DNA of 64,000 bases from Bog-473 sp963730395 (GTDB lineage Bacteria; Actinomycetota; Acidimicrobiia; Acidimicrobiales; RAAP-2), in assembly GCA_963730395.1 (NCBI GenBank), contig CAVSSK010000021.1, positions 248,001-312,000 on the forward strand, in the 5' to 3' direction. Shown one piece after another: positions 45,929-53,650 of the stretch. Position 1 is the first letter of the stretch; the number at the start of each line of letters is the position of its first letter. The position numbers were made by a program, and so were the translations under genes. Under the pieces are notes generated by a model. That model saw only the letters and a program-made list of their open reading frames with translations, was not told where the DNA came from and searched no databases.

Positions 45929-46795
45929 TCACCCCCTCGATGATCGCCGCCGCAGCGGGCGCACCCGCCCCCGCCCCCGCCTGCCCGACCTCTTCGTGAT
46001 CACCAACGCCAGCGAGGTGGTCTCGTAGTCGCCGAGCCGGGTGCGCAGGTGGACGTCGCTGTAGGGCGGCACGTCCACGTGGAGGTCCTCGGGCGTGGTC
46101 CCCAGGCTGAAGTCGACGTCGATTCCATGCCCGGCGCGGTGGAGCCGGTCCACCAGCGCCTCGATGTCACGGCGCCGGTAGAAGACGGTCCCGCCCGCCT
46201 CCACCGTTTCACCGCTGGACGAGACGAGGTACTCGGTCGTGTGCACGGCCACCCCGCCCGGCTCGAGGCACTCCATCTGCGCCACGACGAAGTCCGCCCC
46301 GGCGGCCAGCGAGCCCAGGTGCTCGAGGGCGCAGGACGACCAGGTGAAGTCGAAGCCACGCAGGTCGGCGGGGATCGAGTTCATGTCGACGGGACGAAAA
46401 CGCACCCTGCGCCCGAATTCCTCGCCGGGGCACAACCCGTGCGTGTTCAGCTGGTCGAGGCCACCGGCCCATTCGACCTGTGAGGTCGTCCAGCCCGACG
46501 CAAGGGCCGCATCGTGCGGCTGGTCGGTGGCGACGAGGTCACAGCCTTCGGCGGCGAACAACGCGACGAGCGGCTCCTGGCCGACGCCGAAACCGAGGCC
46601 CGCTCGCCCGGGTGCCAGCAGGCCGCGCTCGCGCAGTGCTTCTGCGATGAACAGCCACTCCCACATCTTGCGGTGCAACATGACGTCGCGCCCGTCCTCG
46701 CTCCCCGAGGCCCACATGGGACGCAGCCGGTCCGCCCAGGCCCGCAGTTCCGCGGAGCGCAACGACTCGGCCGAGCACAGTTGCGAGCGCAGCAT
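45929..46795 (-). CDS. SAM-dependent methyltransferase-like protein
   Basis: A 288-residue protein with a methyltransferase-like Rossmann core: GRAGLGFGVGQEPLVALFAAEGCDLVATD resembles motif I with the acidic end, and FDFTWSSCALEHLGSLAAG motif III. The C-terminus is arginine-rich. Related proteins occur in glycan and cell-surface biosynthesis loci; no such genes are adjacent here. ATG 46795 has TAAGGT nine bases upstream, so it is probably leaderless. Confidence 0.68.
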   Translation of the reverse strand: MLRSQLCSAESLRSAELRAWADRLRPMWASGSEDGRDVMLHRKMWEWLFIAEALRERGLLAPGRAGLGFGVGQEPLVALFAAEGCDLVATDQPHDAALASGWTTSQVEWAGGLDQLNTHGLCPGEEFGRRVRFRPVDMNSIPADLRGFDFTWSSCALEHLGSLAAGADFVVAQMECLEPGGVAVHTTEYLVSSSGETVEAGGTVFYRRRDIEALVDRLHRAGHGIDVDFSLGTTPEDLHVDVPPYSDVHLRTRLGDYETTSLALVITKRSGRRGRGRVRPLRRRSSRG

Positions 46796-46804
46796 GACCG
46801 GGCG

Positions 46805-46810
46805 ACCTTA
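46805..46810 (-). promoter_or_regulatory. Leaderless -10 box of methyltransferase-like gene
   Basis: TAAGGT (minus strand) nine bases before ATG 46795. Confidence 0.4.
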
Positions 46811-46866
46811 TCGAGTGGTGCCCAGGGCGGCCGATGCCGACCGTCGGCTCGCCCGAGCGCCCGGGG

Positions 46867-48225
46867 TCAGATCCGCTCGAAGTTCCGGGCCAGCTCCCAG
46901 TCCGTCACATGACGGTTGCAGGCCGCCCACTCCTGCTCCGCCGTGTTCAGCAGGTGGTGGCGCACCTCGGGCCCGAACGCCTCGAGCGCCACGGTCGAAT
47001 CACGCAAACCGGCGACTGCCTCCACCAGCGTGGATGGGATGCGCGGGACATCGGTCGCCTCGTAGGCGTTGCGGGGGTAGGGATCGCCCAGCTCGAGCTC
47101 GTGGTCGATGCCATAGAGGCCGGCCGCAATGGCGGCAGCCACGACGAGATAGGGGTTGACGTCGGCGCCGGGGATCCGGGACTCGACGCGCCGACCGGCG
47201 CCGTGCCCGACGACCCGGAAGCCACACGTCCGGTTGTCCTCGCCCCACACCACGGCCGTGGGCGCCCAGCTCCCGGGCACGTAGCGCCGGTAGGAGTTCA
47301 CGGTCGGCGCGGCGCACCAGGCCAGCTCACGGGCCGCGTGCAGCTGCCCCGCCAGGAAACGGCGCCCCACCGTCGACAGGCCGCTCGGGTGCGACGGGTC
47401 CGCCATGAGTGCGTCGCCGCTCTCGGCGTCCCACAGGCTGGTGTGCACATGGCACGACGAGCCGACGTCCTCCATCGTCCACTTGGCCATGAACGTGGCC
47501 GCCCGACCCTCCTGGGCCGCGATCTCCTTGATCCCGTTCTTGAACACCAGGTGGCGGTCCGCCGTCACCAGCGCCTCGTCGTAGGTCACGTTCACCTCGT
47601 GCTGCCCCCGCCCCGCCTCGCCCTTGGAGAACTCGACCGGGATGTCTGCACCGACCATCTGGTTGCGGATGCGCCGCAGGATGTACTCCTCCCGCGTCGT
47701 CTGGAGCAGCTGGTAGTCCTCGATCGTCGACGTGTGCGGCGTCAACCCCTTCCACCCCTTGGCGTCGGCCTCCTCGTAGGAGTCGCGGAACAGGAAGAAC
47801 TCGAGCTCGGTCGCGCTGCACACCCGCAGCCCCCGCTCGGCCGCCCGCTCCAGCTGGCGCCGCAGGATCTGCCGGGGCGACACCTCGACCGGTGCGCCCG
47901 CCTCGTCGGTGAGGTCGCAGATGACCAGGGCAGTCCCGTCCAGCCACGGGATGCGCCGTGCCGTCGTGTAGTCGGGCCGGCACACGAAGTCGCCGTAGCC
48001 CGTGTCCCAGTTGGTGAAGTGGTAGCCCGGCAGCGGCGTCATGTCGACGTCGACGGCGAGGAGGTAGTCACAGCATTCGATGCCGTGCTCGGCGACGTGG
48101 GAGGCGAAGAAGTCCGCCGTCACCCGCTTCCCGACGGGCCGGCCGTACATGTCGGGAAAGGCCACCACGACGGTGTCGATCGACCCGTCGGCGATACCTG
48201 CGTCTATGAGCTCACGACCTGGCAT
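46867..48225 (-). CDS. Glutamine synthetase-like gamma-glutamyl-amine ligase
   Basis: A 452-residue glutamine-synthetase-fold enzyme. It has VVVAFPDMYGRPVGKRVTADFF, CSATELEFFLFRDSY (metal glutamate), GEAGRGQHEVNVTY and VESRIPGADVNPYLV. Features such as Phe-Pro-Asp-Met-Tyr-Gly are those of GlnA3/GlnA4/PuuA-type paralogues that ligate glutamate to polyamines or monoamines. It is not the housekeeping GlnA1 (no adenylylation NLYDLP-type loop seen). It is divergent from a PuuD-like hydrolase, which supports gamma-glutamyl-polyamine chemistry. The frame is open far upstream, but ATG 48225 is the first sensible start. Confidence 0.84.
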   Translation of the reverse strand: MPGRELIDAGIADGSIDTVVVAFPDMYGRPVGKRVTADFFASHVAEHGIECCDYLLAVDVDMTPLPGYHFTNWDTGYGDFVCRPDYTTARRIPWLDGTALVICDLTDEAGAPVEVSPRQILRRQLERAAERGLRVCSATELEFFLFRDSYEEADAKGWKGLTPHTSTIEDYQLLQTTREEYILRRIRNQMVGADIPVEFSKGEAGRGQHEVNVTYDEALVTADRHLVFKNGIKEIAAQEGRAATFMAKWTMEDVGSSCHVHTSLWDAESGDALMADPSHPSGLSTVGRRFLAGQLHAARELAWCAAPTVNSYRRYVPGSWAPTAVVWGEDNRTCGFRVVGHGAGRRVESRIPGADVNPYLVVAAAIAAGLYGIDHELELGDPYPRNAYEATDVPRIPSTLVEAVAGLRDSTVALEAFGPEVRHHLLNTAEQEWAACNRHVTDWELARNFERI

Positions 48226-48268
48226 GCGCCATGTTGACCGCCCCGCGGGCGAGCGTCCAGCCCGTAGG

Positions 48269-48310
48269 TACGCTGGGTCGGTGCCGCGATGCGCCCCGCC
48301 ACGATCATGA
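48269..48310 (+). promoter_or_regulatory. Promoter and possible 9-codon upstream ORF before PuuD-like gene
   Basis: TACGCT (48269-48274) lies six bases before GTG 48281. That GTG opens a frame of nine codons whose TGA (48308-48310) overlaps ATG 48307, an in-frame start of the PuuD-like protein. A leaderless leader peptide coupled to the main gene is possible. A simple short 5' leader is the alternative. Confidence 0.35.
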
Positions 48311-49056
48311 TCCCGCTCATCGGCGTCTCCACCTACGTGGCCGACGCCAGCTGGGCTACCTGGGAGCGCCGGTCCGCCGTCCTGCCCGAGTCCTACTTCG
48401 AGCTGGTGGCCGCCGCCGGTGGCCGGCCCCTCCTCCTGCCCCCGCCGAGCTCGGCGCCGGGTGGCCCGGGTGCGGGCGCGGACGAGGTCATAGACGTCCT
48501 CGACGGCCTGGTCCTGACCGGCGGCGGCGACGTCGACCCCTTGGCCTACGACGAGGAGGCGGTGCCCGAGGTCGCCGGCGTCGACCCGAACCGTGACGCC
48601 AGCGAGCGCGCCCTTCTCGCCGCCGCCCTTCGGGTCGACATGCCCGTGCTCGCCATCTGCCGGGGCTGCCAGGTCCTCAACGTGGAGCTGGGGGGCACGC
48701 TGCACCAGCACCTGCCGGACGTCGTCGGGCACCTCGATCACCGCAGCGCCCCCTTCGTGTTCAGCGACCTCGAAGTCGCGACCGTGCCCGGGTCCGCCGC
48801 CGCCGCCGTCTTCGGGGAGGCCCCCATCGTGCGCTGCTCGCACCACCAGGCCATCCGGGCCCTCGGGCAAGGGCTGGTCTCGACGGCGTCGACGACGGAC
48901 GGCGTGATCGAGGCGGTCGAGCTGCCGTCGGCCCGGTTCGTCCTCGGTGTGCAGTGGCACCCCGAGGAGCAGAGGGACCAGCGCCCCTTCGACGCGCTCG
49001 TGCGCGCCGCCGGTGAATACCGGCGGGAGCGCCGGTCCGTGCGCCAGAGTGCCTAG
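48289..49056 (+). CDS. Gamma-glutamyl-gamma-aminobutyrate hydrolase, PuuD-like
   Basis: A 255-residue class I glutamine-amidotransferase-like peptidase C26. The cysteine is in AICRGCQVLNVELGGTL, the histidine in QWHPEEQ, and GLVLTGGGDVDPLAY is typical of PuuD. It cleaves gamma-glutamyl-GABA to glutamate and GABA in the cytosol. ATG 48289 is the longest sensible start; ATG 48307 (MIPLIGVSTYV) is a strong alternative. Divergent from the GlnA-like ligase, and followed after three bases by an SDR gene. Confidence 0.87.
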   Translation: MRPATIMIPLIGVSTYVADASWATWERRSAVLPESYFELVAAAGGRPLLLPPPSSAPGGPGAGADEVIDVLDGLVLTGGGDVDPLAYDEEAVPEVAGVDPNRDASERALLAAALRVDMPVLAICRGCQVLNVELGGTLHQHLPDVVGHLDHRSAPFVFSDLEVATVPGSAAAAVFGEAPIVRCSHHQAIRALGQGLVSTASTTDGVIEAVELPSARFVLGVQWHPEEQRDQRPFDALVRAAGEYRRERRSVRQSA

Positions 49057-49059
49057 CGC

Positions 49060-49854
49060 GTGACGTCGCCGAGCGTCAGCGGCCGGGTCGCCGTGGTGAC
49101 CGGCGCCAGCCGCGGCCTGGGCGCCGGGCTGGCGGTGCACTTCGCCGCCTCGGGCCTGCACCTCGGCCTGTGCGCCCGGCATCGCCCCGTCCTGGCTGCC
49201 CGCACCCGGCCCACGGCGCACGACGGCCGCATCGTCTCGTCCGAAGCGCCCGTCTTGTCCGCCGTCGACGTCACCGACCGCGTCGCGGTGGCCGCCTTCG
49301 CCGACGCGGTCGTTGCTCGATACGGCCGCATCGACCTCTGGATCAACAACGCGGGCCTGCTCGGGCCCATCGGACCCCTGGCCCTCGCCGACCCCGACGA
49401 GGTCCGGCGCACCATCGACGTCAACGTCACCGGGGTGCTGCACGGGTCCGCCGTGTTCGCCGAGCACGTGCGTTCCCGCCCGGGCGATGGGGTGCTCGTC
49501 AACGTCTCCAGCGGCGCCGCCACCAAACCCTACGAGGGCTGGGCCGCGTACGGCGCGACCAAGGCGGCGGTCGACCAGCTCACCCGCGTGGTGGCACTCG
49601 AGGAGGCCGCCCACGGCCTGGCCGCCTACGCGCTGTCGCCCGGGCTCGTCGACACCGACATGCAGGCGGCAATCCGCGCCACCGACGAGTCGGCGTTCCC
49701 CGAGGGGGGCCGGTTCCGCCGCGCCGCCGAGGAGCACCGCTTCAACTCTCCGGCCTGGGTGGCCGAGCACATCTTGGCGCTGGCGTTCGGCGTGCCACGG
49801 CCCGACACGGTCGTCCTGCGGGTCCCGGACCAGACCGTCGGCCTCGCCGGGTAA
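49060..49854 (+). CDS. Short-chain dehydrogenase/reductase
   Basis: A 264-residue SDR. NAD(P) motif VVTGASRGLGAGLAV, NNAG box, and catalytic YxxxK in YGATKAAVDQL. Ser of the triad is in VNVSSGAA. Substrate unknown; placed three bases after the PuuD-like gene it may act on an amine-derived carbonyl, but this is only positional. GTG start. Confidence 0.85.
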   Translation: MTSPSVSGRVAVVTGASRGLGAGLAVHFAASGLHLGLCARHRPVLAARTRPTAHDGRIVSSEAPVLSAVDVTDRVAVAAFADAVVARYGRIDLWINNAGLLGPIGPLALADPDEVRRTIDVNVTGVLHGSAVFAEHVRSRPGDGVLVNVSSGAATKPYEGWAAYGATKAAVDQLTRVVALEEAAHGLAAYALSPGLVDTDMQAAIRATDESAFPEGGRFRRAAEEHRFNSPAWVAEHILALAFGVPRPDTVVLRVPDQTVGLAG

Positions 49855-49865
49855 GGTTCGCGCCC

Positions 49866-49997
49866 ATGCCCAAGAGCGGTGCCAGAAAGGTCGTCAAGCC
49901 CGTGGCCGCGGCCGCCGTGACCCTGGGGACCATCGCCAGCATCTGGTGGTTCGCCCTCAAGCCCCGCCGCAAGGCCCGGCACGACGGGACCAAGTAG
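49866..49997 (+). CDS. Small single-pass membrane protein
   Basis: A 43-residue ORF: basic N-terminus (MPKSGARKVVK), one hydrophobic segment (PVAAAAVTLGTIASIWWFAL) and basic tail (KPRRKARHDGTK). It begins 12 bases after the SDR stop. The charge-hydrophobic-charge layout is typical of real small membrane proteins, but no family is recognised. The following 50 bases are an extreme C-rich stretch with nothing readable. Confidence 0.45.
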   Translation: MPKSGARKVVKPVAAAAVTLGTIASIWWFALKPRRKARHDGTK

Positions 49998-50047
49998 GCC
50001 CGCCGCCCGCCGCCCCGCCCCCCCGCCAGCCCCGCCCGCCCCGAGCG

Positions 50048-50845
50048 TCAACTGGCCTGCGACAACCCCTTCACCAACGCCGGCAGGCACTCGCTGATGG
50101 AGCCGTGCACGACCACGTCGGCCAACGAGTCCATCTCGGTCGGGTCGCCGTTCACGATGATCACCACGGCGCCGCGGCGCACGGCGACCGGCACGAGCCC
50201 GGCGGCGGGGAACACGGCGAGGGTCGAGCCCACCGCGAGCAGCAGGTCACAGGTCGCCGCCGCCGCCTCCGCGCGGAACAGGTCCTCCGCGACGAGGTTC
50301 TGGCCGAAGCTGATGGTGGCCGACTTGAGGATGCCGCCGCACACCGCGCCGTCGGCCAGCGGCACCGTGCAGGAGGGGTCCTCCTCGCCGGATCGCACCC
50401 GCTCGTGGACCGGCTCGGCAGGTTGGCGGTCGCCACAGGTGAGGCACACCACCTCGAGCGCGGTGCCGTGGATCTCGACGATCCGCTCCGGGTCGGTGCC
50501 GGCCTTCTGGTGCAGCCCGTCGATGTTCTGCGTCACCAGCGTGTCCAGCCGGCCGCTGCGCTCGAGGTCCACCAGAGCGCGGTGCCCGGCGTTGGGCTCC
50601 GACGCCCACATCGATGAGGTGAGGCGGTTCTGCCACGCACGTCGTCGCAGCTCGGTGTCCACGACGTAGGCCTGGAGCGTGGCCGCCCTCTCCGCCCCCG
50701 GGTTCTTCGTCCAGACACCCTGGGGCCCCCGGAAATCGGGGATGCCAGAGTCGGTCGAGATGCCGGCCCCGGTCAGCACGACGACGCGCCGGGCTCGCTC
50801 GAGCAGGGCGCGGGCGTCATCGATGAGGGCCTCGTCTCCAGGCAT
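50048..50845 (-). CDS. Sirtuin (Sir2-type NAD-dependent deacylase)
   Basis: A 265-residue sirtuin. NAD-binding VVLTGAGISTDSGIPDFRGPQGVW, catalytic TQNIDGLHQKAG and histidine in VEIHGTALEV, and zinc cysteines CLTC plus a spaced second pair (SCTVPL...VCGG). It removes acyl groups from lysines, often those of acyl-CoA synthetases. The start is ATG 50845. It is divergent from an acyl-CoA synthetase gene, a suggestive pairing since such ligases are known sirtuin targets. Confidence 0.92.
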   Translation of the reverse strand: MPGDEALIDDARALLERARRVVVLTGAGISTDSGIPDFRGPQGVWTKNPGAERAATLQAYVVDTELRRRAWQNRLTSSMWASEPNAGHRALVDLERSGRLDTLVTQNIDGLHQKAGTDPERIVEIHGTALEVVCLTCGDRQPAEPVHERVRSGEEDPSCTVPLADGAVCGGILKSATISFGQNLVAEDLFRAEAAAATCDLLLAVGSTLAVFPAAGLVPVAVRRGAVVIIVNGDPTEMDSLADVVVHGSISECLPALVKGLSQAS

Positions 50846-50876
50846 TCCAGCGCCATGGTGGCACGGGGCACCGGCG

Positions 50877-50882
50877 TACGCT
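50877..50882 (+). promoter_or_regulatory. Leaderless -10 box of acyl-CoA synthetase gene
   Basis: TACGCT six bases before GTG 50889. Confidence 0.5.
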
Positions 50883-50888
50883 GCCCTG

Positions 50889-52265
50889 GTGCCGAGGGAC
50901 GCCCCGACCGTCGAGCTGCTCCGCGCCGCCGACGCCGAGGACCGCCAGCGACGGGCCGCCGGGGCGCTGCTGGCCCGGGGGTGTCGGGACGGCGACCGGG
51001 TGGCGTTCGCGCTCGGGTCGTCCGCCGACCTCATATGTGCGGTGCTGGGCGCCGCCCACGTCGGCCTCATCCCGGTGCTGCTCAACGCCACTCTGACCAC
51101 GGCCGAGCGTGATCTGCTGGCCGAAGACGCCCAACCCGCGCTGCGCATCTTCGACCCGGTCGATCTGGCCCGGCTGTCCGACGGGCCGCCGGTGGACCTG
51201 GCCCCGTTCCCGCTCACCCGCCCGATGCACTACACCTCGGGCACGACCGGACGGCCCAAGGGCGTCACGACCGGCATCTGGGACGAGGCGACCTCACGGC
51301 GGGTCTTCGAGGACGAGGCCTCGATCTGGCACTTCGATCCAGACGACCTCCACATGGTCTGCTCGCCCATGTACCACACGGTCTCCATCCGCTTCTCGGC
51401 CGGCACGCTGCTCTCGGGTGGCTCCCTGGTCGTCCTGGGCCGCTTCGACGCAACGACGGCGATCGACGTCATACGACGTCACCGCCCGACCACCACGTTC
51501 CTCGTGCCGACGCACCTCCAGCGCATCCTGCAGTCCCCGGAGCTCGAGCCAACCGAGACCTTCGGCTCGCTGCGCCTCCTCGTCCACGCCGGTGCCCCGT
51601 GCCCCGAGTCGCTCAAGCGGGCCACGATGGACCGCGTCAGCCGAGGTGAGGTCTGGGAGTTCTACGGCTCGACGGAGGCGCAATTCACGGCGTGCCCCCC
51701 GGGGGACTGGCTCGAGCACCCGGGCACCGTCGGACGGGCCCGGCCCGGGCGCCGCCTCTTCATCGACGACCCGTCCGGCAGCGGGACGATCTGGTGCGAC
51801 ATGCCCGAATTCGCTCGCTTCAGCTACTGGCGCAACGACGAGGCCACGCGGCAGGCCTGGCGCGGTCGCGCCTGCACGATCGGCGACCTGGGCCGCCTCG
51901 ATCCGGACGGCTTCCTCTACCTGACCGGCCGGCGCCACGACCTCATCATCAGCGGAGGCGTCAACATCTACCCGGCCGAGATCGAGAACGTGTTGGCCGC
52001 CGTCGACGGCGTGGCCGAGGTCGCCGTCTTCGGCCTACCGGACGAGCAGTGGGGGCAGCGGGTCTGCGTCGCCTACGTCACAGACGCCGGCTCCCCGGCA
52101 ATCGCCGCCGAGGAGGCCCTCCGGGCCGCCGCCTCGGTCCACCTCGCCCCGTACAAGCGGCCCAAGACCTACATCCCCGCCGGCGACCTGCCCCACACCG
52201 CCACCGGGAAGCTCATCCGTCGCGCCGTGCCCGAGCACCTGGGTCTGCCGGACGGATCCGGGTAA
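50889..52265 (+). CDS. AMP-forming acyl-CoA synthetase
   Basis: A 458-residue adenylate-forming enzyme: MHYTSGTTGRPKGVTTG P-loop, EFYGSTEAQFTACPP, TIGDLGRLDPDGFLYLTGRRHDLIISGG hinge, and the C-terminal lysine in TATGKLIRRAV. It is about 50-80 residues shorter at the N-terminus than FadD-type enzymes, with GTG 50889 supported by the TACGCT box. Acid substrate unknown. Ten bases separate it from the downstream dehydrogenase. Confidence 0.85.
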   Translation: MPRDAPTVELLRAADAEDRQRRAAGALLARGCRDGDRVAFALGSSADLICAVLGAAHVGLIPVLLNATLTTAERDLLAEDAQPALRIFDPVDLARLSDGPPVDLAPFPLTRPMHYTSGTTGRPKGVTTGIWDEATSRRVFEDEASIWHFDPDDLHMVCSPMYHTVSIRFSAGTLLSGGSLVVLGRFDATTAIDVIRRHRPTTTFLVPTHLQRILQSPELEPTETFGSLRLLVHAGAPCPESLKRATMDRVSRGEVWEFYGSTEAQFTACPPGDWLEHPGTVGRARPGRRLFIDDPSGSGTIWCDMPEFARFSYWRNDEATRQAWRGRACTIGDLGRLDPDGFLYLTGRRHDLIISGGVNIYPAEIENVLAAVDGVAEVAVFGLPDEQWGQRVCVAYVTDAGSPAIAAEEALRAAASVHLAPYKRPKTYIPAGDLPHTATGKLIRRAVPEHLGLPDGSG

Positions 52266-52275
52266 GACTGGTCCC

Positions 52276-53640
52276 ATGCCCTTCGCGACCATCAACCCCG
52301 CCACCGGAAAGACGGAGAAGGAGTTCCCCCCCTTCACCCCCGCCGAGGTCGAGGCGCTCCTCCAACGGGCGACCGACGCGTTCGCCCAGTACCGGACGAC
52401 GACCTACGCCGAGCGGGCCCGTCACCTGGTCACCGCCGCCGAGCTGCTCGAAGCCGAGGTTCCCGACGTGGCACGCATCTTGACCACCGAGATGGGCAAG
52501 ACGTTCGCAGCCGCCAAGGCCGAGGTGTCCAAGTGCGCCGTCGGGCTGCGCTGGTTCGCCGACAACGCGGAGAGGCTGCTGGCGGACGAGACCATCAAGA
52601 CGTCGGCCACACGGTCGTACGTGCGCTACCAGCCGCTCGGCGCCGTGCTGGCGGTGATGCCGTGGAACTTCCCGATGTGGCAGGTGATCCGATTCGCCGC
52701 GCCGGCGCTGATGGTGGGCAACGTCGGCCTGCTCAAGCACGCGTCGAACGTGCCCCAGACGGCGCTGGCCATCGAGGACCTGTTCCGCCGGGCCGGCCTT
52801 CCGGACGGGGTGTTCACCAACCTCTTCGTGGAGTCCAAGGACATCGCGGACCTCATTGCCGACCCACGGATCGCGGCGGTGACCCTGACGGGGAGCGAGT
52901 GGGCCGGCCAGTCGGTGGCATCGGCGGCCGGGCACGCCCTGAAGAAGACGGTGCTCGAGCTGGGAGGGTCGGACCCCTTCATCGTGTGCCCCTCGGCCGA
53001 CCTCGATGCCTGTGTACGCACCGCGGTGACCGCCCGCGTGCAGAACAACGGGCAGTCCTGCATCGCGGCCAAGCGCTTCATCACCGTGGGCGACGTGTCC
53101 GACGAATTCCTGGCGCGCTTCACCGAGGAGATGGACGCGCTCGTGGTGGGCGACCCCTTCGACCCCGCCACCAACGTCGGGCCCATCGTCACGGAGGCGC
53201 AGCGCAACGAGCTGATCGGCCAAGTGGAGGCGGCCCGCCTCCAGGGCGCCAGCGTCCATGCCGGGGCGAAGATCCCAGACGGCGACGGCTGGTGGTTCGC
53301 CCCGACGGTGCTCTCGGGCGTCACCACGGACATGGCGGTGGCCCGGGAGGAGATCTTCGGCCCCGTGGCCATGGTGCTGTCGGTGCCCGACCTCGATGCG
53401 GCCATCGAGGCGGCCAACGACACCCCCTTCGGTCTCGGCTCGAGCGTGTGGACCGACGATGAGGACGAGATCGCCCGCTGCGTCGAGGAGATCGAGGCGG
53501 GTGCGGTCTTCGTCAACGCCATGGTGGCCTCCGCTCCCGAGTTGCCCTTCGGTGGCATCAAGAAGTCGGGCTACGGCCGGGAGCTGTCCGATCTCGGCCT
53601 GAAGGAGTTCACCAACGCCAAGACCGTGTGGATCGACTGA
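52276..53640 (+). CDS. Succinate-semialdehyde-type aldehyde dehydrogenase
   Basis: A complete 454-residue aldehyde dehydrogenase. LAVMPWNFPMWQVIRFAAPAL, LELGGSDPF (general-base Glu), NNGQSCIAAKRF (catalytic Cys about 262), and C-terminal PFGGIKKSGYGREL. The short N-terminus and GSDPF element are those of the GabD/Gab2-type NAD(P)-succinic-semialdehyde dehydrogenases in actinobacteria. It would oxidise succinic semialdehyde formed from GABA, linking the polyamine modules in this window to the TCA cycle, though no GABA transaminase is in this block. Confidence 0.87.
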   Translation: MPFATINPATGKTEKEFPPFTPAEVEALLQRATDAFAQYRTTTYAERARHLVTAAELLEAEVPDVARILTTEMGKTFAAAKAEVSKCAVGLRWFADNAERLLADETIKTSATRSYVRYQPLGAVLAVMPWNFPMWQVIRFAAPALMVGNVGLLKHASNVPQTALAIEDLFRRAGLPDGVFTNLFVESKDIADLIADPRIAAVTLTGSEWAGQSVASAAGHALKKTVLELGGSDPFIVCPSADLDACVRTAVTARVQNNGQSCIAAKRFITVGDVSDEFLARFTEEMDALVVGDPFDPATNVGPIVTEAQRNELIGQVEAARLQGASVHAGAKIPDGDGWWFAPTVLSGVTTDMAVAREEIFGPVAMVLSVPDLDAAIEAANDTPFGLGSSVWTDDEDEIARCVEEIEAGAVFVNAMVASAPELPFGGIKKSGYGRELSDLGLKEFTNAKTVWID

Positions 53641-53650
53641 CTCGGACGGC

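Noticed and set aside
46867..49770. A 967-codon open frame on the minus strand
   Set aside because: Only its last 452 codons (GlnA-like) have family character. The rest lies antisense to the PuuD-like and SDR genes and is a GC-rich shadow.
49998..50047. C-rich tract as a repeat or regulatory element
   Set aside because: It is a simple low-complexity stretch between convergent genes with no dyad or repeat unit.
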